From Alteripontixanthobacter maritimus (GTDB lineage: Bacteria; Pseudomonadota; Alphaproteobacteria; Sphingomonadales; Sphingomonadaceae): a stretch of DNA of 64,000 bases. The stretch covers positions 2,365,501 through 2,429,500 of the forward strand of contig NZ_QBKA01000002.1 in the NCBI RefSeq assembly GCF_003340475.1. Reading direction: 5' to 3'. This document shows, one piece after another, positions 8,599 to 18,175 of this stretch. Both the position numbers and the translations under genes were made by a program. Each line of letters begins with the position of its first letter. Position 1 is the first letter of the stretch. The notes below the pieces were generated by a model. The model was not told where the DNA came from, searched no databases, and saw only the letters and a list, made by a program, of their open reading frames with translations.

Positions 8599-9297
8599 AT
8601 GACCGAGACCGCCGACATTACCACCTTTGCAGGCGACGACCACTTCTCCGCCTATGTCGCGAGACCAGCTAAAACCGCCAAAGCAGCAATCGTCGTGATT
8701 CAGGAAATCTTCGGTGTGAACGCTGGAATTCGGCGCAAATGCGACCTGTTGGCGGAACAAGGCTACCTCGCCGTTGCCCCCGATCTGTTTTGGCAATTGG
8801 AACGCGGCGTCGAACTCGATCCCGATATCGAGCCCGAATTCAATCGCGCGCTTGACCTGATGGGGAAATTCGATGCCGATCAGGGTGTAAGTGATATCGA
8901 GGCGACTATAAAATGGGCACGCAGCGAGACCGGTGGCGGGAAAGTCGGCGCGGTCGGTTACTGCCTCGGTGGAAAGCTCGCTTACATGACCGCTTGCCGT
9001 ACCGACAGCGATGCTACTGTCGGGTATTACGCGGTTGGCGTCGATGAAATGCTGGGTGAGGCGAAAGCGATCGCCAACCCGTTGATGCTGCATATTCCGG
9101 TCGAAGATCATTTTGTCGACAAGGATGCGCAGGCCGCGATGCATGAGGGGCTGGACGACCATCCGAAGGTAACCCTGCATGATTACCCGGGTCTCGATCA
9201 TGGGTTCGCTACCCAATTTGGAGAGCGGCGCGACGATGAGGGTGCCAAGCTGGCGGACAGCCGCACGGACGCCTTCTTTCAGCAGCATCTGGGTTGA
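8599..9297 (+). CDS. Dienelactone hydrolase family protein
   Basis: The 232-residue product has an alpha/beta hydrolase fold with an early conserved glutamate (VIQEIFGVN), the nucleophile elbow GYCLGG with a cysteine at the active position, and a late DHGFA histidine. This Cys-Asp-His pattern is that of dienelactone hydrolases. The ATG at 8599 has GGAG 8 nt upstream. It overlaps the next gene by one base and is divergent from the DUF6489 gene. The natural substrate cannot be told from the sequence. Confidence 0.9.
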   Translation: MTETADITTFAGDDHFSAYVARPAKTAKAAIVVIQEIFGVNAGIRRKCDLLAEQGYLAVAPDLFWQLERGVELDPDIEPEFNRALDLMGKFDADQGVSDIEATIKWARSETGGGKVGAVGYCLGGKLAYMTACRTDSDATVGYYAVGVDEMLGEAKAIANPLMLHIPVEDHFVDKDAQAAMHEGLDDHPKVTLHDYPGLDHGFATQFGERRDDEGAKLADSRTDAFFQQHLG

Positions 9298-10904
9298 TGA
9301 GCGTGGGCAAGCTGCTGGCGCCGCGTTATCTCGTCCCGCTAGCTTTGATATTTACAACAGCGCTCGCCGCCGCGGCGATACCTGCGTGGTGGGGCATCGT
9401 CCTGACCGGATTACTGGCTGCCGCGCTTCTGATTGCCTTGTGGGACTTCGTGCAGGATGATCATGCGTTGCGCCGCAATTACCCGTTACTGGCGCGGGTT
9501 CGCTGGATGATGGAGGATTTGCGCCCTTTCGTCCGCGCTTACTTCATCGAAGGCGATCTGGAAGGCAGGCCGTTTAGTCACCAAGCGCGCGCGCTGGTTT
9601 ATGCCCGCGCCAAGGGAGAGCTGGATTCGCACCCGATGGGCACCGAACTGGATGTCTATTCGGACGAATATGAGTGGCTCAGCCATTCGGTCGTTCCCAA
9701 TGACGGTGCGCAGGATACGTGGCGTGTGCCTGTTGGCGAAGGGCAGTGTGCCAAGCCCTACTCGTCCTCATTGCTCAACATCTCCGCAATGAGTTTCGGG
9801 TCGTTATCCGCAAAGGCGATAGAGGCGCTGAATTACGGCGCGCGGGAGGGCGATTTCGCGCACAATACCGGCGAAGGAAGCATCAGCAAATATCACCGTG
9901 CCCATAATGGCGATCTTATCTGGGAAATCGGTAGCGGTTATTTCGGGTGTCGGACCGATGATGGCGGGTTCGACGCAGCTGAATTTGCCGACAATGCCGC
10001 ACCCGATCAGGTTAAGATGATCGAGGTCAAGCTGAGCCAAGGGGCGAAGCCCGGCCACGGCGGCGTACTCCCCGGCAGTAAGGTAACGGAGGAAATCGCC
10101 GAAGCGCGCGGCATTCCCGTGGGCGAGGATTGCAACTCACCTGCAGCGCACCGCACCTTTTCCACGCCCATCGAGATGCTCGAATGGTTGCAGCAATTGC
10201 GTGAATTATCAGGCGGTAAACCGGTCGGCATCAAGCTTTGCGTGGGACAGCCTCACGAGGTTTTGGCGATCGGTAAGGCAATGCTGGAAACCGGGCTGCA
10301 TCCGGATTTCATCACTGTGGACGGCGCGGAAGGAGGTACCGGTGCTGCTCCATTGGAGCTCAGCAACAGTGTGGGTATGCCGCTGCGCGAAGGCACGATC
10401 TGGGTTCGCAACATGCTCGTCGGAACGGGTATGAAGGATCGGGTGAAGCTGGCAACATCAGGCAAGATCCATTCCGGGGCGCAGATGGCCAAGAGCTTTG
10501 CCATGGGAGCCGATTGGTGCAACGCCGCGCGGCCGTTCATGTTCGCGCTGGGCTGTGTGCAATCCATGCAATGCCACCGCGGGGACTGCCCGACAGGTGT
10601 CGCAACGCAAGAAGAATGGCGTCAGAAAGGGCTTGTTGTCGAAGACAAGGGCCCCCGCGTCGCTCGTTTCCAGAAGCAGACCCTGCACTCATTGCGTGAA
10701 ATCGTGGTTGCGATGGGCCTGGAAAGCCCCTGGAAAATCGAACCGCGCGATATGCGTGAACGGGTGAACGGCGCCCGTTCCGACGCGCTCGACCGGATCT
10801 ACAGCTTTCTGGAACCGGATGTATTGGTCGCCGACCCCGACAGCACCAAGCTCGCCCACCATTGGGCCGCAGCGCGGGCCGATAGCTTCAGGCGGTTTGT
10901 GTAA
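9297..10904 (+). CDS. FMN-binding glutamate synthase family protein, membrane-anchored
   Basis: The 535-residue product begins with two hydrophobic segments (residues ~8-45) and then a glutamate synthase central/FMN domain: GEGSISKYHRAHNGDLIWEI, GAKPGHGGVLPGSKVTEEIA and GAEGGTGAAPLELSN. The cysteine cluster CHRGDCPTGVAT matches the 3Fe-4S binding region of glutamate synthases. The glutaminase domain is missing, so it is not a complete GltB; it belongs to the stand-alone family often named glutamate synthase-related. The ATG at 9297 overlaps the previous stop codon. The physiological reaction is unknown. Confidence 0.88.
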   Translation: MSVGKLLAPRYLVPLALIFTTALAAAAIPAWWGIVLTGLLAAALLIALWDFVQDDHALRRNYPLLARVRWMMEDLRPFVRAYFIEGDLEGRPFSHQARALVYARAKGELDSHPMGTELDVYSDEYEWLSHSVVPNDGAQDTWRVPVGEGQCAKPYSSSLLNISAMSFGSLSAKAIEALNYGAREGDFAHNTGEGSISKYHRAHNGDLIWEIGSGYFGCRTDDGGFDAAEFADNAAPDQVKMIEVKLSQGAKPGHGGVLPGSKVTEEIAEARGIPVGEDCNSPAAHRTFSTPIEMLEWLQQLRELSGGKPVGIKLCVGQPHEVLAIGKAMLETGLHPDFITVDGAEGGTGAAPLELSNSVGMPLREGTIWVRNMLVGTGMKDRVKLATSGKIHSGAQMAKSFAMGADWCNAARPFMFALGCVQSMQCHRGDCPTGVATQEEWRQKGLVVEDKGPRVARFQKQTLHSLREIVVAMGLESPWKIEPRDMRERVNGARSDALDRIYSFLEPDVLVADPDSTKLAHHWAAARADSFRRFV

Positions 10905-11017
10905 GCGCCGCGCACGCTATCCCAAGACGTCGAAGGGCTATCTTCAACAGTCTACCCCTCGTACCGCCTGTGGGCGCTCCATAAAGCACCACAGCGGTGG
11001 GAGCAGCGTCGGGTAGC

Positions 11018-12283
11018 CTACTGGTTCATGGTTTCGAAGAAGTCCTCGTTCGTCTTGGAATCCTTCATCTTGTCGAGCAGGAATTCCATGGAATCGATCG
11101 TGCCCATCTGCATCAGGATGCGGCGCAAGACCCACATCTTGGACAGCTTGTCCTTCTCCACCAGCAGTTCTTCCTTGCGGGTGCCGGATTTGCCGACATC
11201 GAGCGCGGGGAAGATCCGCTTGTCGGCAACCTTGCGGTCGAGCACGATTTCCGAGTTACCGGTGCCCTTGAACTCTTCGAAAATCACCTCGTCCATGCGG
11301 CTGCCAGTGTCGATCAGCGCAGTGGCGATGATGGAAAGCGAGCCGCCTTCCTCGATATTGCGCGCCGCGCCGAAGAAGCGCTTGGGACGCTGCAATGCGT
11401 TGGCATCTACGCCGCCTGTCAGCACCTTGCCCGAAGACGGCACCACGGTGTTGTAGGCACGGCCCAGTCGGGTGATGGAATCAAGCAGGATCACCACGTC
11501 CTTCTTATGTTCGACCAGGCGTTTTGCCTTCTCGATGACCATTTCGGCAACTTGCACGTGGCGCTGCGGCGGTTCGTCGAAGGTGGAGGAGATAACCTCG
11601 CCCTTCACGCTGCGCTGCATGTCGGTGACTTCTTCCGGGCGTTCATCGACCAGCAGGACCAGGAGGAACACTTCGGGATGATTGTCAGTGATGGCCTTGG
11701 CAATATTCTGCAGCAGCACCGTCTTACCGGTGCGTGGCGGTGCCACGATCAGGGCGCGCTGGCCCTTGCCCTGCGGGCTGATGATATCGATCACGCGCGC
11801 CGATTTGTCCGTAACCGTGGGATCGAGCGTATCCAGAGTAAGCTTTTCGTCCGGGTAGAGCGGTGTAAGATTGTCGAAATTGGTACGCATCCGAACAGCG
11901 TCGGGATCGTCGTAATTTACCGTGGTAAGGCTGGTCAGCGCGAAATAGCGTTCCCCTTCCGAAGGGGCGCGAATTTCGCCTTCGACAGTATCGCCTGTAC
12001 GCAGGCCTGCCTTGCGGATCTGGTTGGGCGAAACGTAGATGTCCCCCGGCCCGGCAAGGTAATTGGCTTCCGGGCTGCGCAGGAAGCCGAAGCCGTCCTG
12101 CAGCACCTCGATCGTGCCGATACCCATGATCTTCTCTTCATATTCCTCATCCTCCGCCAGTTCGCGCAGAATGCAGAACATCAGGTCCTGCCGGCGCATG
12201 GTGGACGCGCCCTCGACTTCCAGTTCCTCGGCCATGACGACCAGTTCAGCTGGAGTTTTCTCTTTCAGGTTTTTCAGATGCAT
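11018..12283 (-). CDS. rho: Transcription termination factor Rho
   Basis: The 421-residue product has the N-terminal helical domain ([20 protein letters not shown]), the RNA-binding cold-shock-like domain ([20 protein letters not shown]), Walker A ([12 protein letters not shown]), Walker B ([16 protein letters not shown]) and the Q/R-loop region ([20 protein letters not shown]). Rho is the hexameric RNA helicase of factor-dependent termination. The gene stands alone with a 229-bp upstream gap and lies two genes from hemE, an arrangement seen near the origin in other alphaproteobacteria. Confidence 0.98.
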   Translation of the reverse strand: MHLKNLKEKTPAELVVMAEELEVEGASTMRRQDLMFCILRELAEDEEYEEKIMGIGTIEVLQDGFGFLRSPEANYLAGPGDIYVSPNQIRKAGLRTGDTVEGEIRAPSEGERYFALTSLTTVNYDDPDAVRMRTNFDNLTPLYPDEKLTLDTLDPTVTDKSARVIDIISPQGKGQRALIVAPPRTGKTVLLQNIAKAITDNHPEVFLLVLLVDERPEEVTDMQRSVKGEVISSTFDEPPQRHVQVAEMVIEKAKRLVEHKKDVVILLDSITRLGRAYNTVVPSSGKVLTGGVDANALQRPKRFFGAARNIEEGGSLSIIATALIDTGSRMDEVIFEEFKGTGNSEIVLDRKVADKRIFPALDVGKSGTRKEELLVEKDKLSKMWVLRRILMQMGTIDSMEFLLDKMKDSKTNEDFFETMNQ

Positions 12284-12512
12284 GGAATGGAATCCGTGAT
12301 GCGTGTTGGCCGGAATCGGGCCGATTGCGGCCCTGTCCGGCAGGAATAGTCACTGTATATGGCCGTAAGGTCGATAGGGCTTGGAGAAAGCCGACCCGGC
12401 CGCATCGCATTGATGCGGCGCTGTGCCGATGGCTGGGGATTAAATCCTAACGTCGCCACCGTCAATCGGTCTGTGACCAAACCGGGTCCAAAGCCAGCTT
12501 TCGGCCTGCGGC

Positions 12513-12956
12513 TCAGAACGGTTTGATGATCGCCAGCACCACGATAATCGCTGCGGCAAGTCCGGGCACTTCATTCATTAGGCGCAATTTCTTGCCCGAC
12601 CAGACCCGCTCGCCGCGCGCGAGTTTCTTGGCATAGGCGCTCATCCAGCCGTGATAGCCTGACAGCGCCAGCACCACGAGCAACTTGGCATGGAACCAGC
12701 CCTGCGTGTGTGCGCCGATCGCGCTCATAAGGGCCAGGCCAAGCAGCCAGACGACGATGATGCCCGGCAACAGGATGATCTTGAGCAGCCGCCGCTCCCG
12801 TTCGATCCAGGCGGCATCCTCGGGCGATCCGACGGCGCTTTCCTGGTGGTAGACGAAGAACCGCGGCAACATGAACAGGCCCGCCATCCAGAAGATGACG
12901 AAGATAATGTGTCCGGCCTTCAGCCAGAGATACAACGATGCGAGTAGTTCCTGCAT
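12513..12956 (-). CDS. hemJ: Protoporphyrinogen IX oxidase HemJ
   Basis: The 147-residue integral membrane product has about four hydrophobic segments with the conserved LKAGHIIFVIFWMAGLFMLP region and GWFHAKLLVVLALSGYHGWM, both typical of HemJ/UPF0093. HemJ converts protoporphyrinogen IX to protoporphyrin IX late in heme synthesis. The ATG at 12956 has AGGTGG upstream; a GTG three codons earlier is also possible. hemE lies 61 bp upstream in the same direction, which supports the heme role. Confidence 0.9.
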   Translation of the reverse strand: MQELLASLYLWLKAGHIIFVIFWMAGLFMLPRFFVYHQESAVGSPEDAAWIERERRLLKIILLPGIIVVWLLGLALMSAIGAHTQGWFHAKLLVVLALSGYHGWMSAYAKKLARGERVWSGKKLRLMNEVPGLAAAIIVVLAIIKPF

Positions 12957-13017
12957 GTCCGCCACCTAATCCCGGAAGCCGCGAATTGCACCCCTCGGTA
13001 GGCCGGACGCGGCAGAT

Positions 13018-14046
13018 TTACGTTCGCAAAGCTGCGAGCAACCTGTGGACATGTTCGACCGGTGTATGACGATCGATCCCATGACCGAGATTGAATATAT
13101 GCGGCCGTCCCGCGAAAGCTTCCAGAATCTGCGCGATACGCGGCTCCAGCTCATCCGAGCCGGCCAACAACAGCAACGGGTCCAGATTGCCTTGGACCGG
13201 TACGCCATCGGGCAGGTTCGCCGCCACCCAGACGGGATCCAGCGTCTCGTCCACACCGACGGCATCGACGCCGGTTCCGCGGACATAATCCGGCAATTTC
13301 TCGCCAGCACCCTTGGGAAAACCAATCACGGGCACTTCGGGACACTGGGCGCGGAAGCGATCGGTAATGGTCTTGTTGGGCGCGATGACCCAGCGGTCGA
13401 ACTGGTCGGGAGCCAGACTACCCGCCCAGCTGTCGAACAATTGCACCGCTTCGGCGCCGGCTTCGGCCTGTCCGACCAGATATTCCACCGTCACATCGGT
13501 CACGGCATCGACGATCGCCTGCATCGCTTCAGGATCGCGATAGGCCATGGCCCGCGCGGCGTGCTGGTCACGGCTCCCCTCGCCCGCAATCATGTAGGTG
13601 GCAACCGTCCACGGGCTGCCTGCAAAGCCGAGCAACGTGGTGTCCGGGCCCAGGCCGGCCCGCACCTTGGCCACGGTTTCGTAAATTGCCGAAAGCCGCC
13701 CTGGCACGGCTTGCAGGCTGGATAGCGCGGCGTCGACCAGCGTGGGCGAAAGTCTGGGCCCTTCGCCGGCAAGAAACTCCAGATTCTGACCCATCGCATA
13801 AGGTACGATCAGGATGTCGGAAAACAGGATCGCCCCGTCGAAGCCGAACCGGCGGATGGGCTGCAATGTCACTTCGGCAGCAGCATCGGAATCGTAGACG
13901 AGATCGAGGAAACCGCCCTTTTCGGCCCGTAAGGCGCGGTATTCTTCCAGATACCGCCCGGCCTGCCGCATGAGCCAGACAGGCGCTGGCCGGTTCAAGT
14001 CCGAAGCGCGCATTCCGCGCAGCGTTTCAAGCAGGATTCCGGGCAT
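13018..14046 (-). CDS. hemE: Uroporphyrinogen decarboxylase HemE
   Basis: The 342-residue product begins MPGILLETLRGMRASDLNRP and contains PVWLMRQAGRYLEEYR, the active-site loop of HemE, plus LFSDILIVPYAMGQ and GFAGSPWTVATYM. It decarboxylates uroporphyrinogen III to coproporphyrinogen III. The ATG at 14046 is preferred to an in-frame TTG five codons upstream. It is the last gene before the putative replication origin, as in Caulobacter. Confidence 0.97.
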   Translation of the reverse strand: MPGILLETLRGMRASDLNRPAPVWLMRQAGRYLEEYRALRAEKGGFLDLVYDSDAAAEVTLQPIRRFGFDGAILFSDILIVPYAMGQNLEFLAGEGPRLSPTLVDAALSSLQAVPGRLSAIYETVAKVRAGLGPDTTLLGFAGSPWTVATYMIAGEGSRDQHAARAMAYRDPEAMQAIVDAVTDVTVEYLVGQAEAGAEAVQLFDSWAGSLAPDQFDRWVIAPNKTITDRFRAQCPEVPVIGFPKGAGEKLPDYVRGTGVDAVGVDETLDPVWVAANLPDGVPVQGNLDPLLLLAGSDELEPRIAQILEAFAGRPHIFNLGHGIDRHTPVEHVHRLLAALRT

Positions 14047-14059
14047 CGGGAAGGCGTCC

Positions 14060-14089
14060 AATCATAATATATAAAGTATTATATAGATT
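14060..14089. other. AT-rich putative DNA unwinding element
   Basis: Twenty-seven of thirty bases are A or T in otherwise GC-rich DNA. It lies directly beside the best DnaA-box-like sequence in the hemE-ppsR gap. It also overlaps the region where the hemE promoter would be expected, so part of the AT bias may serve transcription. Confidence 0.55.
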
Positions 14090-14108
14090 CTGATGAAGTA
14101 GTTGGCCC

Positions 14109-14117
14109 TGTGGATAT
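14109..14117 (-). promoter_or_regulatory. DnaA-box-like sequence
   Basis: TGTGGATAT matches the reverse complement of the consensus TTATCCACA at 8 of 9 positions and lies 20 bp from the AT-rich stretch. Confidence 0.5.
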
Positions 14118-14428
14118 TGGGGACGGGCGCGCCCTGCCCGATTTGTCCGCTCAATGCCAGAGCATGGCGCCAACGCGACTCGTGCCGGCGCTTGAGTCAA
14201 AGCAAACTTGTTTGCCTTTCCCACAGCCTGTGGGGAAAGCAGGCTGGCTGTCCATAAGCGGGTAGGGGAAATTCGAGTACCGGGCATGGAATCGACCCGG
14301 CAACTTGTCCGCGAAGTTTTCCCGTGGTTTATACCGCTGCCTGTCCACAGGGGCGCCGGCGAGTACAGGCACGCTGCGCAGGGCCTCATTCGCATACCCA
14401 AGTTCTTCCCCATCGTGCCGGAGACATC

Positions 14429-15274
14429 ATGCAACGGCTGCACCTGCACCTCCTGTCCGACAGCACCGGCGAAACGCTGGAGATGATTGCCAAGGCGGCG
14501 CTCGCGCAGTTCGACAATGCCGAGATCAGCCGCCATTTCTGGCCGATGGTCCGCAGCCGCCAGCATCTCGACCGGATCGTACCCGATCTTGCCGCTAGTC
14601 CCGGCCTCGTCCTCTATACGCTGGTGAACGACGATACGCGCGCCCGGCTGGAAGAAAAGTGTCGGCAACTCGGACTACCGACTGTGGATGCGCTGGACGC
14701 CGTGACGACCGCACTGGAATCGCAGCTGGGGCAGGAAGCGCATGGCCGGCCGGGCCGCCAGCACCTGATGGACGATGCCTATTTCGAACGGGTGGACGCC
14801 ATCCAGTACACCATCGCCCATGATGACGGCATCGCGCATGAGGATTGGGAACAGGCCGATATCCTTCTGGCCGGCGTTTCGCGCAGTTCCAAGACGCCGA
14901 CCAGCATCTACCTCGCCAATCGCGGCTACAAGGTCGCGAACATCCCGCTGGTGGTGGAAAGCCCCCCGCCCCAGGCGCTTTACGGGCTGCGGCATCCCAT
15001 GGTGGTCGGACTGACCACGGCGCCCGAACGCCTGGTACAGGTCCGCCGTAACCGGTTGTTGAGCCTGAACGAGGGGACAGCGACCGATTACGTGGATGGA
15101 GAGCGGGTGCGCGAGGAGTTGAAATTCGCCCGCCGGATGTTCGCCGACAATGGCTGGCCGGTAATCGACGTCACGCGCCGTTCGATCGAGGAAACCGCCG
15201 CTGCGGTCATTCGCTTGCTGGAAGCGCGCCGGAAACGCGGCGGACTGCACAAGCCGAGTGAGAAACCGATATGA
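14429..15274 (+). CDS. ppsR: Bifunctional kinase/pyrophosphorylase regulating PEP synthase or PPDK (DUF299)
   Basis: The 281-residue product starts MQRLHLHLLSDSTGETLEMI, the conserved N-terminus of DUF299 proteins, and contains the P-loop-like LLAGVSRSSKTPTSIYLANR. Family members switch pyruvate phosphate dikinase or PEP synthase on and off by reversible phosphorylation. GGAG precedes the ATG. The gene is the RP001-type neighbour of the origin and starts an overlapping run with maf, aroE and coaE. Which target enzyme it controls cannot be told here. Confidence 0.94.
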   Translation: MQRLHLHLLSDSTGETLEMIAKAALAQFDNAEISRHFWPMVRSRQHLDRIVPDLAASPGLVLYTLVNDDTRARLEEKCRQLGLPTVDALDAVTTALESQLGQEAHGRPGRQHLMDDAYFERVDAIQYTIAHDDGIAHEDWEQADILLAGVSRSSKTPTSIYLANRGYKVANIPLVVESPPPQALYGLRHPMVVGLTTAPERLVQVRRNRLLSLNEGTATDYVDGERVREELKFARRMFADNGWPVIDVTRRSIEETAAAVIRLLEARRKRGGLHKPSEKPI

Positions 15275-15915
15275 GTGACGTGCGCGCCTCCCTAAAACCC
15301 CTTGTACTTGCCAGCAAAAGCGCCTCGCGCCGCGCCATGCTGGATGCGGTGGGCGTGCCGTACGATGCTGTGCCGGCCGATGTGGATGAACGCGCGTTGG
15401 AAGCCGATTTGGCTGGAGCGGCCCCTTCCATCATCGTGCTGGCGCTGGCGAAAGCGAAGGCGCGGCAAGTTGGCGACGGCGTCACGGGAGAAAAGCTGGT
15501 CCTTGGTAGCGATTCGCTGGTGAGTGTTGCCGGACGGCGCTTCGACAAACCGGAAAGCCGCGAGCAGGCTGCCGAGCATTTACGGTTCTTCTCCGGCAAA
15601 GTCATGGAATTGCACAGCGCTGCAGCGCTCTGGCGCGGAGCTGATGATAACGAGGGATCATCTGGAAATGGGCGTATTGTGTGGACCCATGCGGAGACCG
15701 CGCATCTCCATGTGCGGGAATTGAGCGATACATTCATCGCCGACTATCTCGATCGAGAATGGCCGGCGGTGTCCCAGTGCGTGGGGGTGTTCCGCATCGA
15801 AGGGCCCGGACCGTTGCTGTTTGGTAAGATCACAGGAGACTATTTTACCATTCTGGGAATGCCACTGCTCGCGGTGCTCGAACGGTTGCGAGCAGAAGGG
15901 GTGATACAGGTATGA
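15271..15915 (+). CDS. maf: Maf family nucleotide pyrophosphatase
   Basis: The 214-residue product has the Maf signature LVLASKSASRRAMLDAVGVP near the N-terminus, LGSDSLVSV as the second catalytic segment and GKITGDYFTILGMPL near the C-terminus. Maf proteins hydrolyse non-canonical or pyrimidine nucleoside triphosphates. It overlaps ppsR by 4 bp (ATGA) and aroE by 4 bp. The insert GADDNEGSSGNG around residue 125 is unusual in being low in complexity. Confidence 0.93.
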   Translation: MSDVRASLKPLVLASKSASRRAMLDAVGVPYDAVPADVDERALEADLAGAAPSIIVLALAKAKARQVGDGVTGEKLVLGSDSLVSVAGRRFDKPESREQAAEHLRFFSGKVMELHSAAALWRGADDNEGSSGNGRIVWTHAETAHLHVRELSDTFIADYLDREWPAVSQCVGVFRIEGPGPLLFGKITGDYFTILGMPLLAVLERLRAEGVIQV

Positions 15916-16772
15916 GCGGGCGCGCCTATGCCGAGGTAATCGGCGATCCCATCGCCCAGTCCAAATCGCCTGCCATTCACCAGGTCTGGTTGCAGCGTGC
16001 CGGCCTGTCGGCGGACTACCGCGCCACTCGCGTCGAAAGTGGCAGGCTGCAGGCCTATCTGAACAGCCGCCGCACGGACGCCGACTGGCTTGGCTGCAAC
16101 GTGACGATGCCGCACAAGCAGACCGTATTGCCTCTGCTCGACCGGCTTAGCGCCGACGCACAGCGGATTGGGGCGGTCAATACGATCGTTCCGGACGACG
16201 GCGCCCTGGTGGGCCACAATACCGATGCGGCCGGCTTTCTCGAACCGCTCCAACCCGTTCTTGCTGCACAGCACCTTTTCCGGATGGCCCGGATATTGGG
16301 GACGGGCGGCGCGGCGCGGGCGATCGCAGCAACGCTGTACGATGCCGGATTCGCGCTGGTGCTGGCAGGCCGGAACCCAGACAAGGCCCGCGAGATTTTG
16401 GGCGAGCTGGCGCCTGAGGGCGAGCACCACGCCCCGCCTCTCGATCATTTTGCCACACCGACCGAGTTTGCGTTCGACGACCGAGAGGGATGCTGCGACC
16501 TCGTCATCAATGCCAGCCCGCTGGGAATGCGCGGGCAACCGCCCCTCCCCTTCGACTGGAGCCATGCGCCGCCCGGTAGCATCGCCTATGATATCGTGAC
16601 CGATCCCGTTCAAACGCCGTTTCTGCAATCTGCGCAAGAGGCAGGGTTTCAGACAATCGACGGTTATACGATGCTAATCGGACAGGCTGCCGCTGCATTC
16701 GCCCTGTTTTTCGGAGCTCCCCCGCCTCGCCTGCCGGGCGATACCGACCTGCGCGACCTGCTCGCATCATGA
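15912..16772 (+). CDS. aroE: Shikimate dehydrogenase
   Basis: The 286-residue product has the substrate domain motifs VIGDPIAQSKSPAIHQVWL and GCNVTMPHKQTVLPLLDRL with the catalytic lysine, then the NADP-binding GTGGAARAIAATL and the C-terminal DGYTMLIGQAAAAFALF. It reduces 3-dehydroshikimate in aromatic amino acid synthesis. It overlaps maf and coaE by 4 bp each, so translation is probably coupled. Confidence 0.96.
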   Translation: MSGRAYAEVIGDPIAQSKSPAIHQVWLQRAGLSADYRATRVESGRLQAYLNSRRTDADWLGCNVTMPHKQTVLPLLDRLSADAQRIGAVNTIVPDDGALVGHNTDAAGFLEPLQPVLAAQHLFRMARILGTGGAARAIAATLYDAGFALVLAGRNPDKAREILGELAPEGEHHAPPLDHFATPTEFAFDDREGCCDLVINASPLGMRGQPPLPFDWSHAPPGSIAYDIVTDPVQTPFLQSAQEAGFQTIDGYTMLIGQAAAAFALFFGAPPPRLPGDTDLRDLLAS

Positions 16773-17380
16773 GCAAGCCGCTCATCATCGGCCTCACCGG
16801 CTCCATCGGAATGGGCAAATCCACCGTGGCGGCCATGTTCGAAGAGGCCGGAGTGCCGGTATTCGATGCCGACGCCGAAGTACGCGCGATGCAGGGCGCT
16901 GGCGGCGAATTGGTGCCCGCGATCGAGGCCGCCTTTCCAGGCTGCACCGGCCCCGATGGGGTGGACCGCGAAGCGCTGGGCGCGAAAGTGTTCGGCGATC
17001 GCGACCAGCTGGCCCGGCTGGAAGCTCTGGTTCATCCCGCCGTGGCCGCAAAGCGCGAAGCCTTTCTCGAATTGCACCGGGACAGCCCGGCGATCCTGTT
17101 CGACATTCCGCTATTGTTCGAGAAGGGCGGTCATACTGCGGTCGATGTGATCGTCGTCGTCTCCGCGCCGGCAGAAATTCAGCGGGAACGCGTGCTGCGC
17201 CGCCCGGGCATGACCGAGGAAAAGTTCGCGCACATCCTTGGTCTGCAGACCCCCGATGCGGACAAGCGCGCGCGGGCAGATCATGTCATCGACACAAGCG
17301 GATCGCTGGATGAAACGCGGTGCGCAGTACGGGCACTGATCACAAAACTTGGTACAGATGGCGGAGAAAAAACGTCCTGA
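16769..17380 (+). CDS. coaE: Dephospho-CoA kinase
   Basis: The 203-residue product starts with the P-loop IGLTGSIGMGKSTVAAMFEE and contains VPVFDADAEV and FDIPLLFEKG, both typical of CoaE. It phosphorylates dephospho-CoA in the last step of coenzyme A synthesis. It overlaps aroE by 4 bp and precedes dnaQ by 51 bp; the order aroE-coaE-dnaQ is common in alphaproteobacteria. Confidence 0.96.
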   Translation: MSKPLIIGLTGSIGMGKSTVAAMFEEAGVPVFDADAEVRAMQGAGGELVPAIEAAFPGCTGPDGVDREALGAKVFGDRDQLARLEALVHPAVAAKREAFLELHRDSPAILFDIPLLFEKGGHTAVDVIVVVSAPAEIQRERVLRRPGMTEEKFAHILGLQTPDADKRARADHVIDTSGSLDETRCAVRALITKLGTDGGEKTS

Positions 17381-17431
17381 AGGCCGCTCCGCCCCTTGCC
17401 TTGAACGGGTGGCATACCGATAGGTATAGAT

Positions 17432-18127
17432 ATGCGTGAGATTGTCTTCGACACCGAAACTACCGGGCTGGACCCCAAAACGGGTGACCGCATGGTAGAA
17501 ATCGGTTGTGTGGAAATGATCGGACGGGTGGAAACCGGCAACACGTTTCACGCGTATTACAATCCGGAACGCGACATGCCTGCAGGGGCAGAAGCCGTAC
17601 ACGGATTGAGCGCGAGCTTCCTGTCGGACAAAGGCCTGTTCCGCGATGGCGCGGCAGAATTGCTCGAATTTCTGGGCGATGCGCCGCTTGTTGCCCATAA
17701 CGCATCGTTCGATTTCGGCTTCCTCAACAACGAATTACAGATGGTGGGCCTGCCCGAAATCGACCTTGGGCGGATGATCGATACGGTCGCGATGGCGCGG
17801 AAGAAATTCCCCGGTGCGAAAGTCAGCCTGGACAATTTGTGTACCCGGTTCGGCGTGGACCGCAGCCACCGGATCAAACATGGCGCGCTGCTGGACGCGG
17901 AATTGTTGGCGCAGGTCTATGTCGAACTGACCGGCGGACGGCAGATCGGCCTCGGATTATCGGCCGATACCGGGACCGAGGCATCCAATGCGCCTGTCGA
18001 CAGTCCGGTGTTACCCAAACCGACCGGCCCGCGCCGCGAAGCCCGTCCGCATTCTGCATCTGCTGCAGAGCTTGCTGCGCACCGCACATTCCTCGACCAG
18101 ATTGAGACGCCGATATGGCTCAAATAG
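17432..18127 (+). CDS. dnaQ: DNA polymerase III epsilon subunit
   Basis: The 231-residue product starts [20 protein letters not shown], the ExoI motif of DnaQ exonucleases, followed by VEIGCVEM, ExoII in [17 protein letters not shown] and ExoIII with [14 protein letters not shown]. The C-terminal ~50 residues are Pro/Arg-rich and would bind the alpha subunit. It proofreads the replicative polymerase. It lies 3 kb from the putative origin. Confidence 0.96.
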   Translation: MREIVFDTETTGLDPKTGDRMVEIGCVEMIGRVETGNTFHAYYNPERDMPAGAEAVHGLSASFLSDKGLFRDGAAELLEFLGDAPLVAHNASFDFGFLNNELQMVGLPEIDLGRMIDTVAMARKKFPGAKVSLDNLCTRFGVDRSHRIKHGALLDAELLAQVYVELTGGRQIGLGLSADTGTEASNAPVDSPVLPKPTGPRREARPHSASAAELAAHRTFLDQIETPIWLK

Positions 18128-18175
18128 CTGCGTCGTAGCGCTACTCACCCTCCCCCAATTCCAAAGGAGATCCGC

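Larger units (their letters stand above)
14047..14428. other. oriC: Putative chromosomal replication origin (oriC)
   Basis: This 382-bp gap separates divergent hemE and ppsR, the same gene pair that flanks the origin in Caulobacter and Rickettsia. It holds a 30-bp stretch with 27 A/T (14060-14089), a DnaA-box-like TGTGGATAT (14109-14117, 8 of 9), weaker 7-of-9 matches at 14217-14225, 14229-14237 and 14341-14349, and an imperfect inverted repeat around 14216-14239. parAB and four parS-like sites lie 7-12 kb away. Origin activity is inferred from position and motifs. Confidence 0.75.

Noticed and set aside
10997-12349. 450-codon open frame antisense to rho
   Set aside because: It covers the rho gene on the other strand, has no signature of its own, and its composition is the mirror of a GC-rich gene.
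14100-14430. CRISPR-like or tandem repeat in the hemE-ppsR gap
   Set aside because: The repeated CCACAG/CTGTGG units are irregularly spaced and fit DnaA-box-like sites better; no repeat-spacer periodicity is seen.
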